In this document: in pieces, positions 37,902 through 49,755 of the stretch | Layout of the letters: the number at the start of each line of letters is the position of its first letter | Position numbering within the stretch: position 1 is the first letter of the stretch | Translations under genes and position numbers: made by a program | Notes under the pieces: model-generated | Told to the model about the DNA's origin: nothing | Databases searched by the model: none | The model's input: the letters and a program-made list of their open reading frames with translations, nothing else | Origin: Hyphochytrium catenoides | Taxonomy: Eukaryota; Sar; Hyphochytriomycetes; Hyphochytriales; Hyphochytriaceae | Length of the DNA: 64,000 nucleotides | Assembly (NCBI GenBank): GCA_900088475.1 | Contig: FLMG01004215.1 | Coordinates: forward strand, 15,801 to 79,800 | Reading direction: 5' to 3'

Positions 37902-40900
37902 CTTGGTCTAGGCAAGTGAGGCTGTTCTCGGCGGAGGATGCTCACTAGAGGCGGGGAATTTGAGTGTGAGGATCCTGTTGGCAGGAGGCACCAGGGCATC
38001 GACGAAAAGCCACGATCTCGCCACACCATAGTTAGTAGAGAGATCCCATAGCTTTTGTTCTACTTTGCCTCACACACAGGTTGTATCGGCATGCATCGTT
38101 CTCTCTTTGCCTTCCTGTCCCTTGGAGATACAGTGGTCAAGACGTCAGGCTTGTCAAAAGGCAGAAGAGGAATGGGCAGAAAGAGTCAAGAGGGAAGGTT
38201 GTTACACTCTCCCTCCCTTTGATCAGCCAAACAAGGGACCAAAGAAAGAAAAGGATAGAGGCGCAATCATGTGAGAGAGAGAGAGAGAGACAGACGGGAA
38301 GGCAATAGGAGAGGGAAGTCTAGGACGAAGGAGGAAGAGAGAAACACGAAGAGACATCCGTCAACCTTCACACGAAAGCAACTTTCTCGTTCTCACCCTA
38401 AACCACCCCCGGCCCCTCCCCCGACCCTGAACTGCTTAGAAGCGAGCCCTCCCCCTCCTTCGCGTCTAACCGTCATGGGCGACCTTAGGAGCTCTGTTGC
38501 CCCCTCTTGGAGATTGAGCCGCTGGCCTTCTCTCTTCTTATCTACCATGTTGGCACAAAAGCCCACCCATCCCACACTAATATGATATCGAAGGAGGTCC
38601 CACCCAGCGTGCGAAAGGTCAAAAGGTCTGCCCAGTAATACTCTAACACATACAATATCCTCCCACACACTCTTCACTTGGCCCAGCTAACCCTAGCGAC
38701 AAACGCACGCCTCGATCGAAGCATCGTAATGCGGAATAGGCCACTGACTATGTACCAGTCAGGCCGGAAAGATCGCCAAACACAGACCAGAACGCTGAAG
38801 AGCCACTACATGTAAGTTCGCCCTTCGAACTCTTCCTGTGATTGGTGACCCTTGACATCGTATTTATTCAGAATGATAGCCACGTATATTAGTTCTGGAG
38901 TTCAAATAGCCCCAACATATTCAAGATAGTGGTCATCTCCACCCTGCTGATTGCTCGATTTCGATGTGGAAGCAGTTTGTCCTGCTGGTCAAGGGTCCAA
39001 GCACGGCCTGCTGCCATCATCATGGGAACTCAGAGACCTTCTCTCTTGCCCTCTCTTCTCTTCTCTTTCTTCCCAGTCCTCATCTCTCTCTTCCATCCCG
39101 CTGTGCTTCTGCCCTGGTCGCACAGGGTAATTAGCGTGGCAGGCATGGCAGGCATGGCATCCCAATGATTGCACGAGACCTGGTAACGTCAGCAGTCTTA
39201 GGAGGTCCAGCTAGAGAGAGAAAACGTGGGGAAGGCTCTTTGGGTTGTCCCTTATTATCCTCTTTCATTGCCATGCTCACCCTACTCTGCTTGCCAACCG
39301 ACAATTGCATGAAAGAAGAAGGAAGAGAAAGGGTTCGCTCTGACGGTCAGCTGTACCTGAGCGTCATCCTTTCTTTTCTCTGTGGCGTTTGGAAGTAGGG
39401 TTGGATGGGGAGGAACTTTACTGAGAAGAACGGAGGCACAGAAGAAGAGACGGCCGCAAAGGAAACGAAAGAATGGCAAACAGCAAAAACAGAGGTATAG
39501 AGGTGCGGGAAGGAGGGAGAACAAAGAGGGATCGATCGATTGCAATCAAAACCTTTGCCTTTCTCGAGAACCAAGGAGGGGTGGTCCATGGAAACAACGG
39601 TCAGCACCCTGAACACACCGACTGGCAAAAGAATCTTACAGAGAGGAGAGAGGGAAGAGCAATAACACTCCTTCCTCTGACTTGAAAGCTCGGGATTTCT
39701 ACCACGAAGTCCGCGGCTGTTTGTGGCTCCAGCTAACGCGCGGTACTGCTGTGCGTTCTGATCATGGAGAGAAAGCTCTTTCTACGAGTACGTTGTAGGT
39801 ATTATAGATAGGAGGACAGCACCTTTTATAGTCACTGTTATACTGGTGCCTGGTGCCTCTATGTATCACACTTCCTAGCTTTTCCAGTCACTGGTGTACA
39901 TGCAGAAGGGTTCGGAGAGCCGAGACGACACGCTTACTACTTTCACTGCTCTCCTGCCCAATCATCCATCTCGAGAACTAACTTCGGATATATCTTTGCG
40001 ACCGAGACACCTCTCTCATCTCCTTCGGTTGGCTCCTCGGTCAGTAGAGGGCGCGGTGAGAAACTCCTGATGAAGAGATGACCTTTCGCTTGTCCATAAC
40101 CGCCACCACTTGAGATCTTGATTATGAGACATTCCTGCTAAATGTCGCTCTCACCAACAGCTATCGAAAGAGCCCCAGCCGATCGTACGTATTCACACGC
40201 CTCAGCTCATGATGGCATAACCTGGAGGCCGTTTGTTGAAAAGCAGAAGCCAGGGTTCCTCTCAGTCAGCTCAAACTTCGTTTTGGGATGGTACGCTCTG
40301 TCCCTCAAGGCTGACTAGGCGTACTGTATCCGCTACTGTATCTTCCATATCGCACCTCATGTGCCGAGGTTCGACACTTCTTCGCATCTTCATAGAGCAG
40401 CAACGGCAATCGGTGTCTGTCGTCTACTCCCTCTTACTTGCTGGATAAAATATCCTTATGCTCCTATTCATTATGTTCTCTTATCTATCTCCGACAATCG
40501 GCTTCTCAACTTATGTTGTTTATCCTCCTCTCTCGCAGTATCCGGCAGTGTATTGCCGAAGGCATGTTCTATAACTAGAATGGCTATGTAATCACTAAGA
40601 GATCCGGAGCTTATCCGATCCTATTATTCATCCCCCTTTGAATGTGCATTCTCCCACGGCCTCAGCCCTCGGCCACGACATAGCATCTGTGACAAGCTTG
40701 AAAGATTATTATGCGCGCTAACGAAGTGGAAATAAGAGGATGACGACTGGGTGCCGCATAATCCGGCACGTTCCGCCCTGTCGCTTCGTCTCTCCATCTC
40801 AGGTCCCCCTAAGCTCTTCTCTACCTCTTAAGCTCCACGTTCTGAAACCTACTGCTTAAAATCAAAACCACCATCAGCCACAGACAGAAGAAAGCCAGAA

Positions 40901-42130
40901 CATATTGCGGGTCATCGCCACTACCCTACTATTAATGACCTTTGGCATCTTCCACTTTCTACTAATGGCAGATAATTTGTCATCTGCGCTTGGACATGGT
41001 GGCGTCATAAAGAATATGAGGTTTTATTTGACCTAGGATTGGGTACTTTCTTCTCTTCCAGTAAACCTTGCGGGAATGTACCTGATGGGCTCATGTGCTA
41101 TGAATGGCATCGTCATCATCTGGGACATCGTCGACTGCCGTAGCAATTTTGTCCCTTTTGAAAGAAGTCTCTGGTGGAGATGAGAAAGGATAGCAAAACA
41201 CGAAGCCAATATAGAGGTCCTGGGCAGGCTCGATTTGAAGGCGTCTTATGCCATCATTATGTACCATTGCTTACATTATGGGGGAATGGCGACGGTCGCA
41301 AATCTTAGCAAACAGAAGAGCCGTCCTTCTGCCTTCCCTGGGTAATCTATAAGTGCAGCTGACCAAGCACGCAGATCTGCTGCCTTACATGGGCCAAACA
41401 TAACGCTACTCCCGTTCTGTGGTCTATCGATAATAAGAGTCTTGGCGCCTGACCAAGGCTGGCCGCTCACAATACCAAGACCCGAAGCCTTCATGGCGGC
41501 GCCGCTTCCGCGCTCGCCTGCCTTGAAGTCCGTCTCTCTATCGTAGAAACTCCTTATCAATACGGACTGGTGACCGAATTTACTGATCTTCAGAAGGAAG
41601 TATCCCTAGTTAGTAGAGGTAAAATATATGAACAACCGATATTATTGAAAAAGAACGAAGAAACCACAGCAAGGCATCGTAGGCCCCCTTACAAGTCTTT
41701 GAAATGCTACCACATGGTCATAACGTTGTATACAGTACCCGACAGGAGAGTCCAAAGGAGGTTTAGGCAGTGCGTAGCTCAAGTTTAAACTTTTCCAATT
41801 CATCACCCAAGGCGCCGGCGCCAGCACTTGATCTGGCCACCATCACAGCTCTCTCTGTTGAGTGTTGAGTGTTGAGGCTTCGGCGCACCATTAGCTGCAG
41901 CTGCACCACGGCCTGCATCATCGGCAAGTCTCGACGAAGTACAATCTGTTGAGCCTGTCGACCTCAACGCTGATGAGGTGGAGTCCAGCAGGCTGGTTGT
42001 TGATAAGTGGCAGACTTCAACCAGCGGCCGTAACCAGGATCCTAACAGGTCCATCCAGTAGTGCGCCGTAGCGACCCTATCTAGGCCCTAGGTTCTGCCA
42101 ACGTCCATTATTACAGCGAAGTGGAGCACG
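37902..42130. other. 4.2 kb region without a supported gene
   Basis: The longest gene-free stretch in the window. It contains a GA microsatellite near 38270-38300, a short GGCATGGCA tandem near 39140-39165 and small unrelated open frames on both strands. The minus frame 41276-41560 (94 codons) is the longest and has no family signal that I recognise. I found no tRNA, transposase or reverse-transcriptase motif. Confidence 0.45.
38270..38300. repeat. Short GA microsatellite
   Basis: About ten GA units followed by ACAGACGG in the long gene-free stretch upstream of the carbonic-anhydrase-like gene. Confidence 0.8.
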
Positions 42131-44375
42131 ATGCGCTTCCCTCTCTATCACGTTGATGGAGAACTCTCAAAACGAAGACGAGCTTTCCGGTAAATCGCCC
42201 ATCGCGGTCCGGTCTGCACCTTCTCCAAACTTCTCGCGGATTCCTAGATTAGTCAAGAGGCCAACACCGATATCAACCTCAAGCCTCAGGTCTTAGAATT
42301 AAATCCCTGCCTTTCTTCCATGGCATCTGCTAACGCTCCTTACTTTCCTGCTCCTTAGTGCGGATAGAAATGCGGGAGCTGGTTATTCTAGCCAGACAGG
42401 TAAGGTGCTCGAGCCTTCCAGTCCTCCCCATCAAGATGATGCAGTCCACGGCGAGACGGGCTCCGTTTTGGCTGAATTTATTTATCGCTTTCGCAATGCC
42501 GCTCCACGAAGCCCTTCTGAGAGGCAGAAGGAGCTGGATACCTCCAGAAAAAAGTTCTGGTGGCTAAGCGAGGACGAGGCGAAAGCCCAGAAACGGAACA
42601 GGAGTTCCAGTCGTACAGGAGAGAAAAAAGGGACGCCCGAGCAAGCAGAAAGACTCCCACCTGGAGGACTTAACTCGAGCCCACAGACTGATAGAAATTC
42701 GTCTCATCAAGGCTTGGAAGCGGAAAGAGTTGGACAAGATGAGTCCCTACTTCAATCCACGACCCAGCTGACGGCTGGAGTTGTGAAGGATGTATCCTCC
42801 ACTAATCATGGACTGAAAGAAGGAGACGTTCAATTGTCATTGCCTGATGCACCTGGATTAGGAGACTCTACTCTGAAGGGAGAGAAAGATGTCGGAGAAG
42901 TAGCCTCCACTCTATTCATCAACTCTCTCCCTCCTACTCCTACACGTGCACACATTCCGGACCTTGCCTCTCCGTTCTCACCTCTACTAGTCTCTAGCCA
43001 CCTCGCTCTAAATATGGCTCCACCCGGAAGCGTTACGGAGGAAGAAAGGTTTCAACTAACTCTGGAAGAAAGGACGCTAGAGCTATCTTCGTCTCGCTCT
43101 CTACCTTCAGGGAGAGCTGCGGCTTACGTTGCTCCTGAAGAGCTCATTTTGGAAGATCCAGAAGTGACTATCTCGCGGCTTCGAGAGAGACTGAAGTCCA
43201 TCGATTCCCTGTATACCCGAAGTGCCAAAGATATGTCCCAGACTCCTTCAGAGCTTTCATCAAGCCAAGCGGACTTTCTTCGCTTATCCTCTCCACGTTC
43301 ACAGTCCGTTCTCAGGTCTTCGGATACCTCGCTTCACTCATCGACAGCGATCGGGAACAGACGAGCCAGGGGACAGGGAAGCCTGATGGCTGTTAGGCAA
43401 GTCGATGAATTTGAAGATGATAATCGGGACAGTATGATGGGTTGGTGGCAAAAGAGAGGGGTCTTCTCGGTCCCATCTGTCTCAGGATCTGACTTAGGTC
43501 TGCTCCTGGCAGAGGATACGGAGGAAGGAAAAGGCAATGACAATACTGCTTCTGTGAAGTCTTCCTTTGAAAAAGACACAAGCGGCCGTAGCAAGTCCTT
43601 CGCAATGACGGTTGCCGTCGGATCAGGACCGCCTTCCTCAGAATCGCCCACTCGATTACCAGGATCTACAAAGGCTGGGGAAAGAGAGTTCTCAGAAACC
43701 GATCAAGCGGCAGAATCCGTGATGGAGCATGCTGACACCGGTCCAGAAGTCATTTCTCTTCCGACAAACGTTTCGAAGATTGATGATGTGGAACGGTTGA
43801 CCATGGAAGTAGCAGATGAAGTCGCAAAGAAGGATAACTCTGAGACAGTGGCAGAAATAACTCCCGTTACGACCAAGAGTAGAGACAGCACTCAGCCTTT
43901 AAACGAAGAACTTTTGGATTTCAAAACACCAAGCGAGCAAGATAGACTAGAGTCGGCATCTACCACTATTCTTCCTCCATCCGAGGTCAGTCTCCCGTCC
44001 GATGAGGGCACGATGGGTGTGACCTTAAGTACGACCACAAATGAGTATAGAGAGAGTGAAAAGAGTGTCATATGCGACGACTTTGAGCTTAGCGTCTCTT
44101 CCCTCTCTACCTCCACTGACGAGAGCGTGCTGCTAGAGTATAGTGAGGATGAAGACAGTGAACTTCAACCATCACTTGTTAACGTTGACGGGGATGTGCG
44201 AGCCGTGTCTCCGTCTGAGTCCAACAGCCACAGTATCCATCTACCACCTGTGTCTTCCATAGGCGAGGCTCCAGTGGTCCCAAGAGAGCATGACTCAGAC
44301 CCTATCGTTGTATCACTTCAACAAGCCATAGAGCGGTACCGTCTAGCACTAGACATATTAATGAGCAAAGAATAA
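42131..44375 (+). CDS. Serine/acid-rich protein of unknown function with FIxRFRxAxPxS...FWW motif, two exons
   Basis: Function unknown. Exon 1 (42131-42189) starts MRFPLYHVDGELSKRRRAF. A 169-base intron (donor CG|GTAAAT, acceptor CTCCTTAG) leads to exon 2 (42359-44375), giving 691 residues with exact phase. Near residues 62-92 is the only ordered-looking segment, EFIYRFRNAAPRSPSERQ followed by KKFWWLSEDEA. The rest is low-complexity Ser/Glu/Asp/Thr with predicted disorder. A short helix at the C-terminus (VVSLQQAIERYRLALDILMS) ends in TAA at 44373-44375. From memory a similar R-F-R...FWW motif occurs in some poorly characterised ciliary or centrosomal proteins, but I could not verify this and give no name. 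Confidence 0.75.
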
Positions 44376-44566
44376 GCCGATATTCCCCTCCAGGATCTGC
44401 GCTCATCCCCTTTCAAATCGCTTCATCCACTCTAATGACATCAACCTAGTAGTCATGGGGGTCTTCATATTTCTAATTATACTTAGGGAAGTAGAGACTG
44501 GCGCTTAATAGGTTCAACTGCAACCTGGTCGCCTTGCCTCATGTCGCCCGCCGCAGTTTCTGCGGC

Positions 44567-46624
44567 TTAGAACTTGAAAACATTGCTAGAATCAAAGCCT
44601 AACTCAGCAAGGATTCCTGTAAAAGGCACCATCGTCAGAATCAGGGGTTCACGCTGTCAACCACAACCACGGCCTCGAATCTTACTCTTCTCTCAACCAT
44701 TGAACATACTCTCTACTTTAGCTCCAAGCACTTGTGAACTGCCCCTAAGTCAAACTTTCACTGACCTGTAACGGGTCCTTGCTTTTGCCTATCCTTGGGC
44801 CCACAGGTTACCTCTACGAAACCAGGCGGCCCACACACGCAAACAAGTGACTTCTCCTTGTCAAGGGTAGCTAGAATAGGCTGCAGGATATTTTCCAAGA
44901 GCTCCCGAGAAATGTGTCCCTTGTGTCCAGGCCAAGCTTCATCTCCCCGACTTAGAACATGAACATGGGAGAAGTGGGGGTAGTTCGTTTCTAAGGCTAA
45001 AAGCCGCAGTTACCAGAGCACATAGGAGATGGAGCCACCAGCAGAGATGTGAGGGAGATATCCAGTTGAGGCGAGTGGTCGATGACTAAGCGTACCAGTG
45101 AGCAGATCTCTGACGATAATATCATCTTCTGTCTTGTTGAAGTCGACCAATATTACTTCTGTAGAGGAAGAGGACCGAAGAAGAGTGAGAAACAAAAATC
45201 ACACTAGTGTCTGGGCCATCTAGCAGAGATCTGATTAGGGATACCTGTGAAGTCATCATTATACACAATGTGCTGGATGAGCTGTGGTACAGGAGGTAGG
45301 TATGTGCGGCCCACAGTGAGAAGAGAGCAAGGCAGAGGTTAGAAGACGTATTTAAGCTAACGTCCTCCGGTTTTGATAACTTCGGTCCTGACTGCCATAC
45401 GTTACCCTTGGTCCGACAATGTCTCAGCTTTTGTCTGACGTTGAGCCCTAAACCTTAGCCAGCGTATCCTAAGTTTACATTTGATGCACCCATCGCTTGT
45501 TGGAAGCCAAACGCTTAAACCATGCCCTCGGAGCTCTCTGGACCCCAATGCTTTGCTCTGCACCCTACATCTAGCTGGCGTTCTTTGTATCCTTTCACCT
45601 TCATTTACCTGTAGCATTGGCGTCACGCCAGTGCCGCCTGCGAGCATGATAATTTTATTGTACTTCCCGGTCTCATAGGGAAACTTCATAAACGGGCCCT
45701 TTACACCGACTGGAGCTCCGAGCTCCGCCTTCACCAAGAAATGGCTCAGTGCGCCGTCGTTATAGCCTTTCACGATAAGATCTATGCCATCGACATCTCC
45801 AGGCCGATTCACTGGGGTGTAAGGGCGAACGACAGCTTTCGACCCTTCTTTCTCGCCTATAACAGAAGAAGAGTGAACATCGTCAGCAAGAGGAAGTGAT
45901 TGAGTCAAGTATTCATATACCAACTCGTCCATCGTTCACGAGAGGTCAGAAGCCGCTAAAGACGTAAAGAATACGTGATAACACGCTGGGGCAGCCACGT
46001 CAGCTTCAAATAAAATGCATGAAGAAGTATTATAACCTTTGAGCTGCTCAGGAAAGGCTCTGATGGTGATGCATGAAGCAGCGTTGAACATGAACTTCTC
46101 CTCCGGGTTCTCAGGAACTAGTCGTAGCCGCGCAGTGTCATGGGTGATAAAGTCCTTCGATGCTATCCTGAACGGCCTGAGATTACGGTGTTACGAAGTA
46201 ACAGGTCAGAGATAGGGTCCCAAACAACGTTATTCACTATGGTCTTGGGACATAAGATACTTACTTCCAGTCCTTTGAGGCATCAGCAGGTTTCTGAGCG
46301 GACTTGGTAGGTACGGCAGCAACAGGTGCCGGGATGCTTGATAGAATGCCACCCGAGTTGCCAGGCTATATTAGCAAATGCTGTCAGGATCTATTACGCT
46401 TCGAGCCTAGCGCATACATCTGCACCATGCCGCCCATGCTCACCTCCATCAAGACCGGGCTATTCCTTTCCAGAAGCTCTCCTACCACGATGCCAGTGGC
46501 AGCTCCACCGACAGTCATCAGAGTGCCTGATAAGGATAACGTACACTTAAGTCGATGTGGTAATCTACTATAGCCTTTCAAAGAGCTTACCGCGCACATT
46601 GCGGCGGATGAACGCCCCGATCAT
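44567..46624 (-). CDS. NADH-cytochrome b5 reductase, membrane-anchored, multi-exon
   Basis: FAD enzyme that passes electrons from NADH to cytochrome b5. ATG at 46622-46624 starts MIGAFIRRNVR, followed by a hydrophobic anchor exon (MTVGGAATGIVVGELL), consistent with the outer mitochondrial or ER membrane. Further exons: RIASKDFITHDTARLRLVPE (46060-46180); then VRPYTPVNRPGDVDGIDLIV with the FAD-binding RPYTPV and GPFMKFPYETGKY, IIMLAGGTGVTPMLQ (45600-45930); VILVDFNKTEDDIIVRDL (45110-45160); HKGHISRELLENILQP and CVCGPPGFVE (44765-45000), which is the NADH-binding CGPPG; and a last exon ILAELGFDSSNVFKF with TAA at 44567-44569. The terminal FKF is typical. Introns near 46590, 46430, 46230, 45600, 45090 and 44770. 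Confidence 0.9.
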
Positions 46625-47511
46625 GGTGAAGAAGACTCAGTGGCCGTCTACCTAGAAGATCGCCTATTAGGAAAGCCTCAGTGGGACAGTCAATGCCAGA
46701 CTGCCGCCTCAGCTCTGCGGCTTATGAGGCTGTAATAATTATACTAGCCCCCTTGAGTTGAGAGGGAGCCAGAAGCGATCAGCAGGTTTCTATCTCAAGG
46801 CAATAATCTCCGGCTATTGGATCTGCATAAATCTTCTCCTGCGTCGTACTTTTTTGATGGCGCCAGTCACTCAGTCAGCAAGAGACAAACAGCTCTATGA
46901 CAATAGTCTGAAAAGGCCTATATCTCATAACCATCAAATCCTCCTTTACAAGATATTGCAGGCCTCCAGGAGACCTTGGACGCAAGAAATGAGCTCTTCA
47001 GTGTGATGTCGTTAACGGCTATCGTGCTGGTCATCTGCGCTTTCATTGTCGACTTGGGGCCACTTCCAGTCCGCGCCTGGGGTTTGCAGCCCAAGACCGC
47101 CAAGGATGATCTCAGTCTGAGCTTGTAGAAGCACATGCGTGAACACACTGTGGTTGAAGACAGCTCGGTCTCAGTCCTCTCGTGAGCAGGATGCCCTGAA
47201 TAGCGTTAACTTAGCCGATGATAGGTAACCTCTTGCGGACTGATGAGAGCAAGGAAGGAGAACGGCGGACAACTCCAGGAGATGCACTTTCAGCGACTGT
47301 CCTAGGGTTGCACACGATGGCTTTGGATGTGGGTCCGGTGAAGATGGCAGTTTAGCCTTTGCACAGGTGGAGGTGGGCGCAGCCTGCCTGAACTCTAGAT
47401 TATTGACATGAGTAAAAGGCACAAAGGTGCCACTGGTCTTATCCAACCTCAAACCGTAGGTCTCTTTCTCTTAATTTATAGATTTTTGTGTCTGCTTTGT
47501 CTAAACAGTAT
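46625..47511. other. Intergenic region between CYB5R and RRP42
   Basis: 5' flank of the reductase gene and 3' flank of the RRP42 gene, both on the minus strand. The only possible coding signal is the 40-codon plus-strand frame at 47006-47128, listed separately. Confidence 0.4.
47006..47128 (+). CDS. Possible first exon or micropeptide with signal-peptide-like start
   Basis: A 40-codon frame, ATG at 47006 and TAG at 47126-47128, beginning MSLTAIVLVICAFIVDLGPL and then PVRAWGLQPK. The N-terminus reads like a signal peptide with a cleavage site after VRA. GTAGAAG at the end could instead be a splice donor. No partner exon or homologue is recognised; it may be chance. Confidence 0.2.
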   Translation: MSLTAIVLVICAFIVDLGPLPVRAWGLQPKTAKDDLSLSL

Positions 47512-49063
47512 TTACAAGCCTAGGAAGCCGAGCTTCTCTGTCACATACTCCGCCTCATCCTCCTTTCGCTGTTCCTCCTGCAAGGCTTTGCCAAGCTTCT
47601 CAAACATAGTTCTAGCTATCACTGTTGCTGAGTTCAGCAAGGATTCCATCACGGGGAAGGAAATTCCAGCATAACCCGACTTTTGAATGCCGCATACATT
47701 TCCCTCAGGGTCAATCTACAAATGGCAAGTCAGAGACAGCATGCGCCGCGGAGAACAAAGTGTCAGCCGGGAGATCCCTTCTTGCGCGAAGACAGGCGGA
47801 GAGGGATAGCGACATAGTGGTAGAGTGTAGCGTGGGGAGGAAGACCGAGAAGAGGAGACAAAGCAGAAGGTAAAAAATGAAACACCAGGAACTACATAAC
47901 TAGAGTGGGACGAGGCACGAGAAGTCATGCTAGGATGAGGAAGCAAAGCCAAACGAACTGCCATCCTCAGGCTGCCTTACCGAGACCACTACCTTCACGC
48001 CGACACACAGCTCTTCCTCCTGGGTAGCATCAGCAATGAACGGGGCTCCTCCCACTTGTGAAAGCGTGATGCAGATTGGGAAAGAAGATGCTTGGAAGCG
48101 ATTGCTAAGAAGAAGGTCTTCTTCAACCTCTATCACGGGATCGCCTTCTTCTGTCTCTATAGTTCTAACTTTAGGGAGCAATGTGTTGTTCAGGGCTGCG
48201 TAGGCTGCGATAGACATACAATCAGCCAGATTCCCGCCTGAATCCAGCACCATAATGTCCAGATAGAGAACCCAAACTTTCTGTCCAGGTATTATGCACA
48301 GGGACTCGAAGCTCAGACTTTCTTTGGAGGAGCGCAAGAGTCTGAAAGGGGCAGCAACAAAGGGAACATATCAGCTTCCGTGACAATTCCAAAGTAGGCC
48401 GACAGCGCCCCGCTGTAGGCAGCGGAAGCTGTAGCCCAGAGTGAGAAAACGATAAACGACGACAAACGGCGCAGTGGCAGCACATAGTCACTCTAAAGTG
48501 CAGTCAGGCTTGGCCATCCGGCTACAGAAAAGGTAGCCTTTACTCTAGCTCTCTACTCTATCTCTGTCTTCTTCCTAGCCTTTCAATCCACGCTCACCTT
48601 GTCAACATCTGTGTATACTCGGCATTCATTTCCGAGGCCTCCCTCCCTACAGCTTTGGAAGACACGGACGGGCAGAGTTCAACATTGACCTCGATTCTAC
48701 CTTCTTTTGGCTTATCTTTCGTTGGCTCGCCCACCTCCACCTAACGGAATAGTGAATCGTCTAAACGCCTGCGCTGTTGCAATGTGTGGAAAATTTACCT
48801 TGACAGCGGCAAGGATGTCTGTCGAGCCGTTTAGCAAAGACACTCTGGCGGATCCGTTTGCCTGAGGTATAACTCCGCTATATAATGCGAATCATTAACG
48901 ATTAGACCAATGATAGTCCCCCGACCTCTTCTATAGCGGGAAAGTGAGCTCACCTTTCTATAGATATTTGTCGATAGTCCATGCGACCACGGCCATCACT
49001 ACGGATGCCTTGCCGTATGCCGGCTACGATGTACTTCTCCTCCGAGCGCGATATGCTTTCCAT
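47512..49063 (-). CDS. RRP42: Exosome complex RNase PH-like subunit RRP42 (EXOSC7), multi-exon
   Basis: Ring subunit of the RNA exosome, which degrades and trims RNA 3'-5'; eukaryotic RNase PH-like ring subunits are usually inactive scaffolds. ATG at 49061-49063 (MESISRSEEKYIVAGIRQGI) leads into RSDGRGRMDYRQISIER. The next exon has SARVSLLNGSTDILAAVK, then VGEPTKDKPKEGRIEVNVEL. A large exon holds LCIIPGQKVWVLYLDIMVLD, SGGNLADCMSIAAYAALNNT and ADATQEEELCVGVKVVVS. The last (47512-47710) has IDPEGNVCGIQKSGYAGIS and ends YVTEKLGFLGL, stop TAA. LDSGGNLxD and the DATxxEE segment fit RRP42 better than RRP43 or RRP45. It is divergent from TAF2 with about 690 bases between the starts. Confidence 0.9.
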
Positions 49064-49755
49064 CGTGCCCCAATTGCCATGAGGCAGCCAAATCTGGCCT
49101 GGGCACCAATGCAGGGATCACAAGCAGACCAGATACTCTATCATCAATGCCTCTTTTCCCCCCCTTACCCTGCGTTAGGAGTTTGTCGGCGGACGGTGTG
49201 GTCAGAGCTTCGATCTCTGTCTCAAAGGTCTCCTGTCATTAGAAGAAGGAAACTGCATAGTAACCTTAGTGAAACAGGTCCATCAGGACGGAGCTTTTCA
49301 TTGGGCTGTGAGGACTCGCGAATCCAGACGTTAGCGGCCTTTAGGTCCTGGGGAGGACCTGAATGGAGAGCCCCTCCAGGAGCTCTGCGCTAAAGTTGAG
49401 CAATAAGAATCTTCGTCTGCATGACCGAAAGAGCAGAGGTCAGGCATTGAGATCTGCAGATTTGATCTTCAATGAGGAGGCAGCCTGTGGGAGACCTATG
49501 TTAGCGCCGGGACCAGGGTACCGAAATGATAGATGAAGATTGCGGGAGATGTCCTACTGCACCTTGCGATTCTCTCTACATAGAAATGGTTCCTTTGTAG
49601 ATGGTCACCTTACAAAGCTCGAGATCTGGGTGCCTATGACGAGAAGAGCTGCATGCATCTAATTTTGGAAAAGGAGGAGCTATAGGACCCCCTGACTGTT
49701 ATTATTGTCAGACACTTGGAAGATGGACTAACAGGTTTCGTTCGAGTAAAGAGTG
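49064..49755. promoter_or_regulatory. Divergent promoter region of RRP42 and TAF2
   Basis: About 690 bases between two divergent core genes. The plus frame 48944-49393 overlaps the RRP42 first exon and looks like a shadow. No obvious TATA box. Confidence 0.4.

Noticed and set aside
36401-37919. Large overlapping frames on both strands over the CA-like gene (260, 216 and 106 codons)
   Set aside because: Antisense or shifted shadows of a strongly biased coding frame; their residues are Leu/Val/Thr runs with no structure.
41276-41560. 94-codon minus-strand frame in the gene-poor stretch
   Set aside because: No family match, no splice or start context, and one frame of this length is expected by chance in 4 kb.
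44765-44800. A short intron in the last part of CYB5R after CGPPGFVE
   Set aside because: Reading straight through gives VTCGPKDRQKQGPVT in frame to a good donor and fits the family, so no extra intron is needed.
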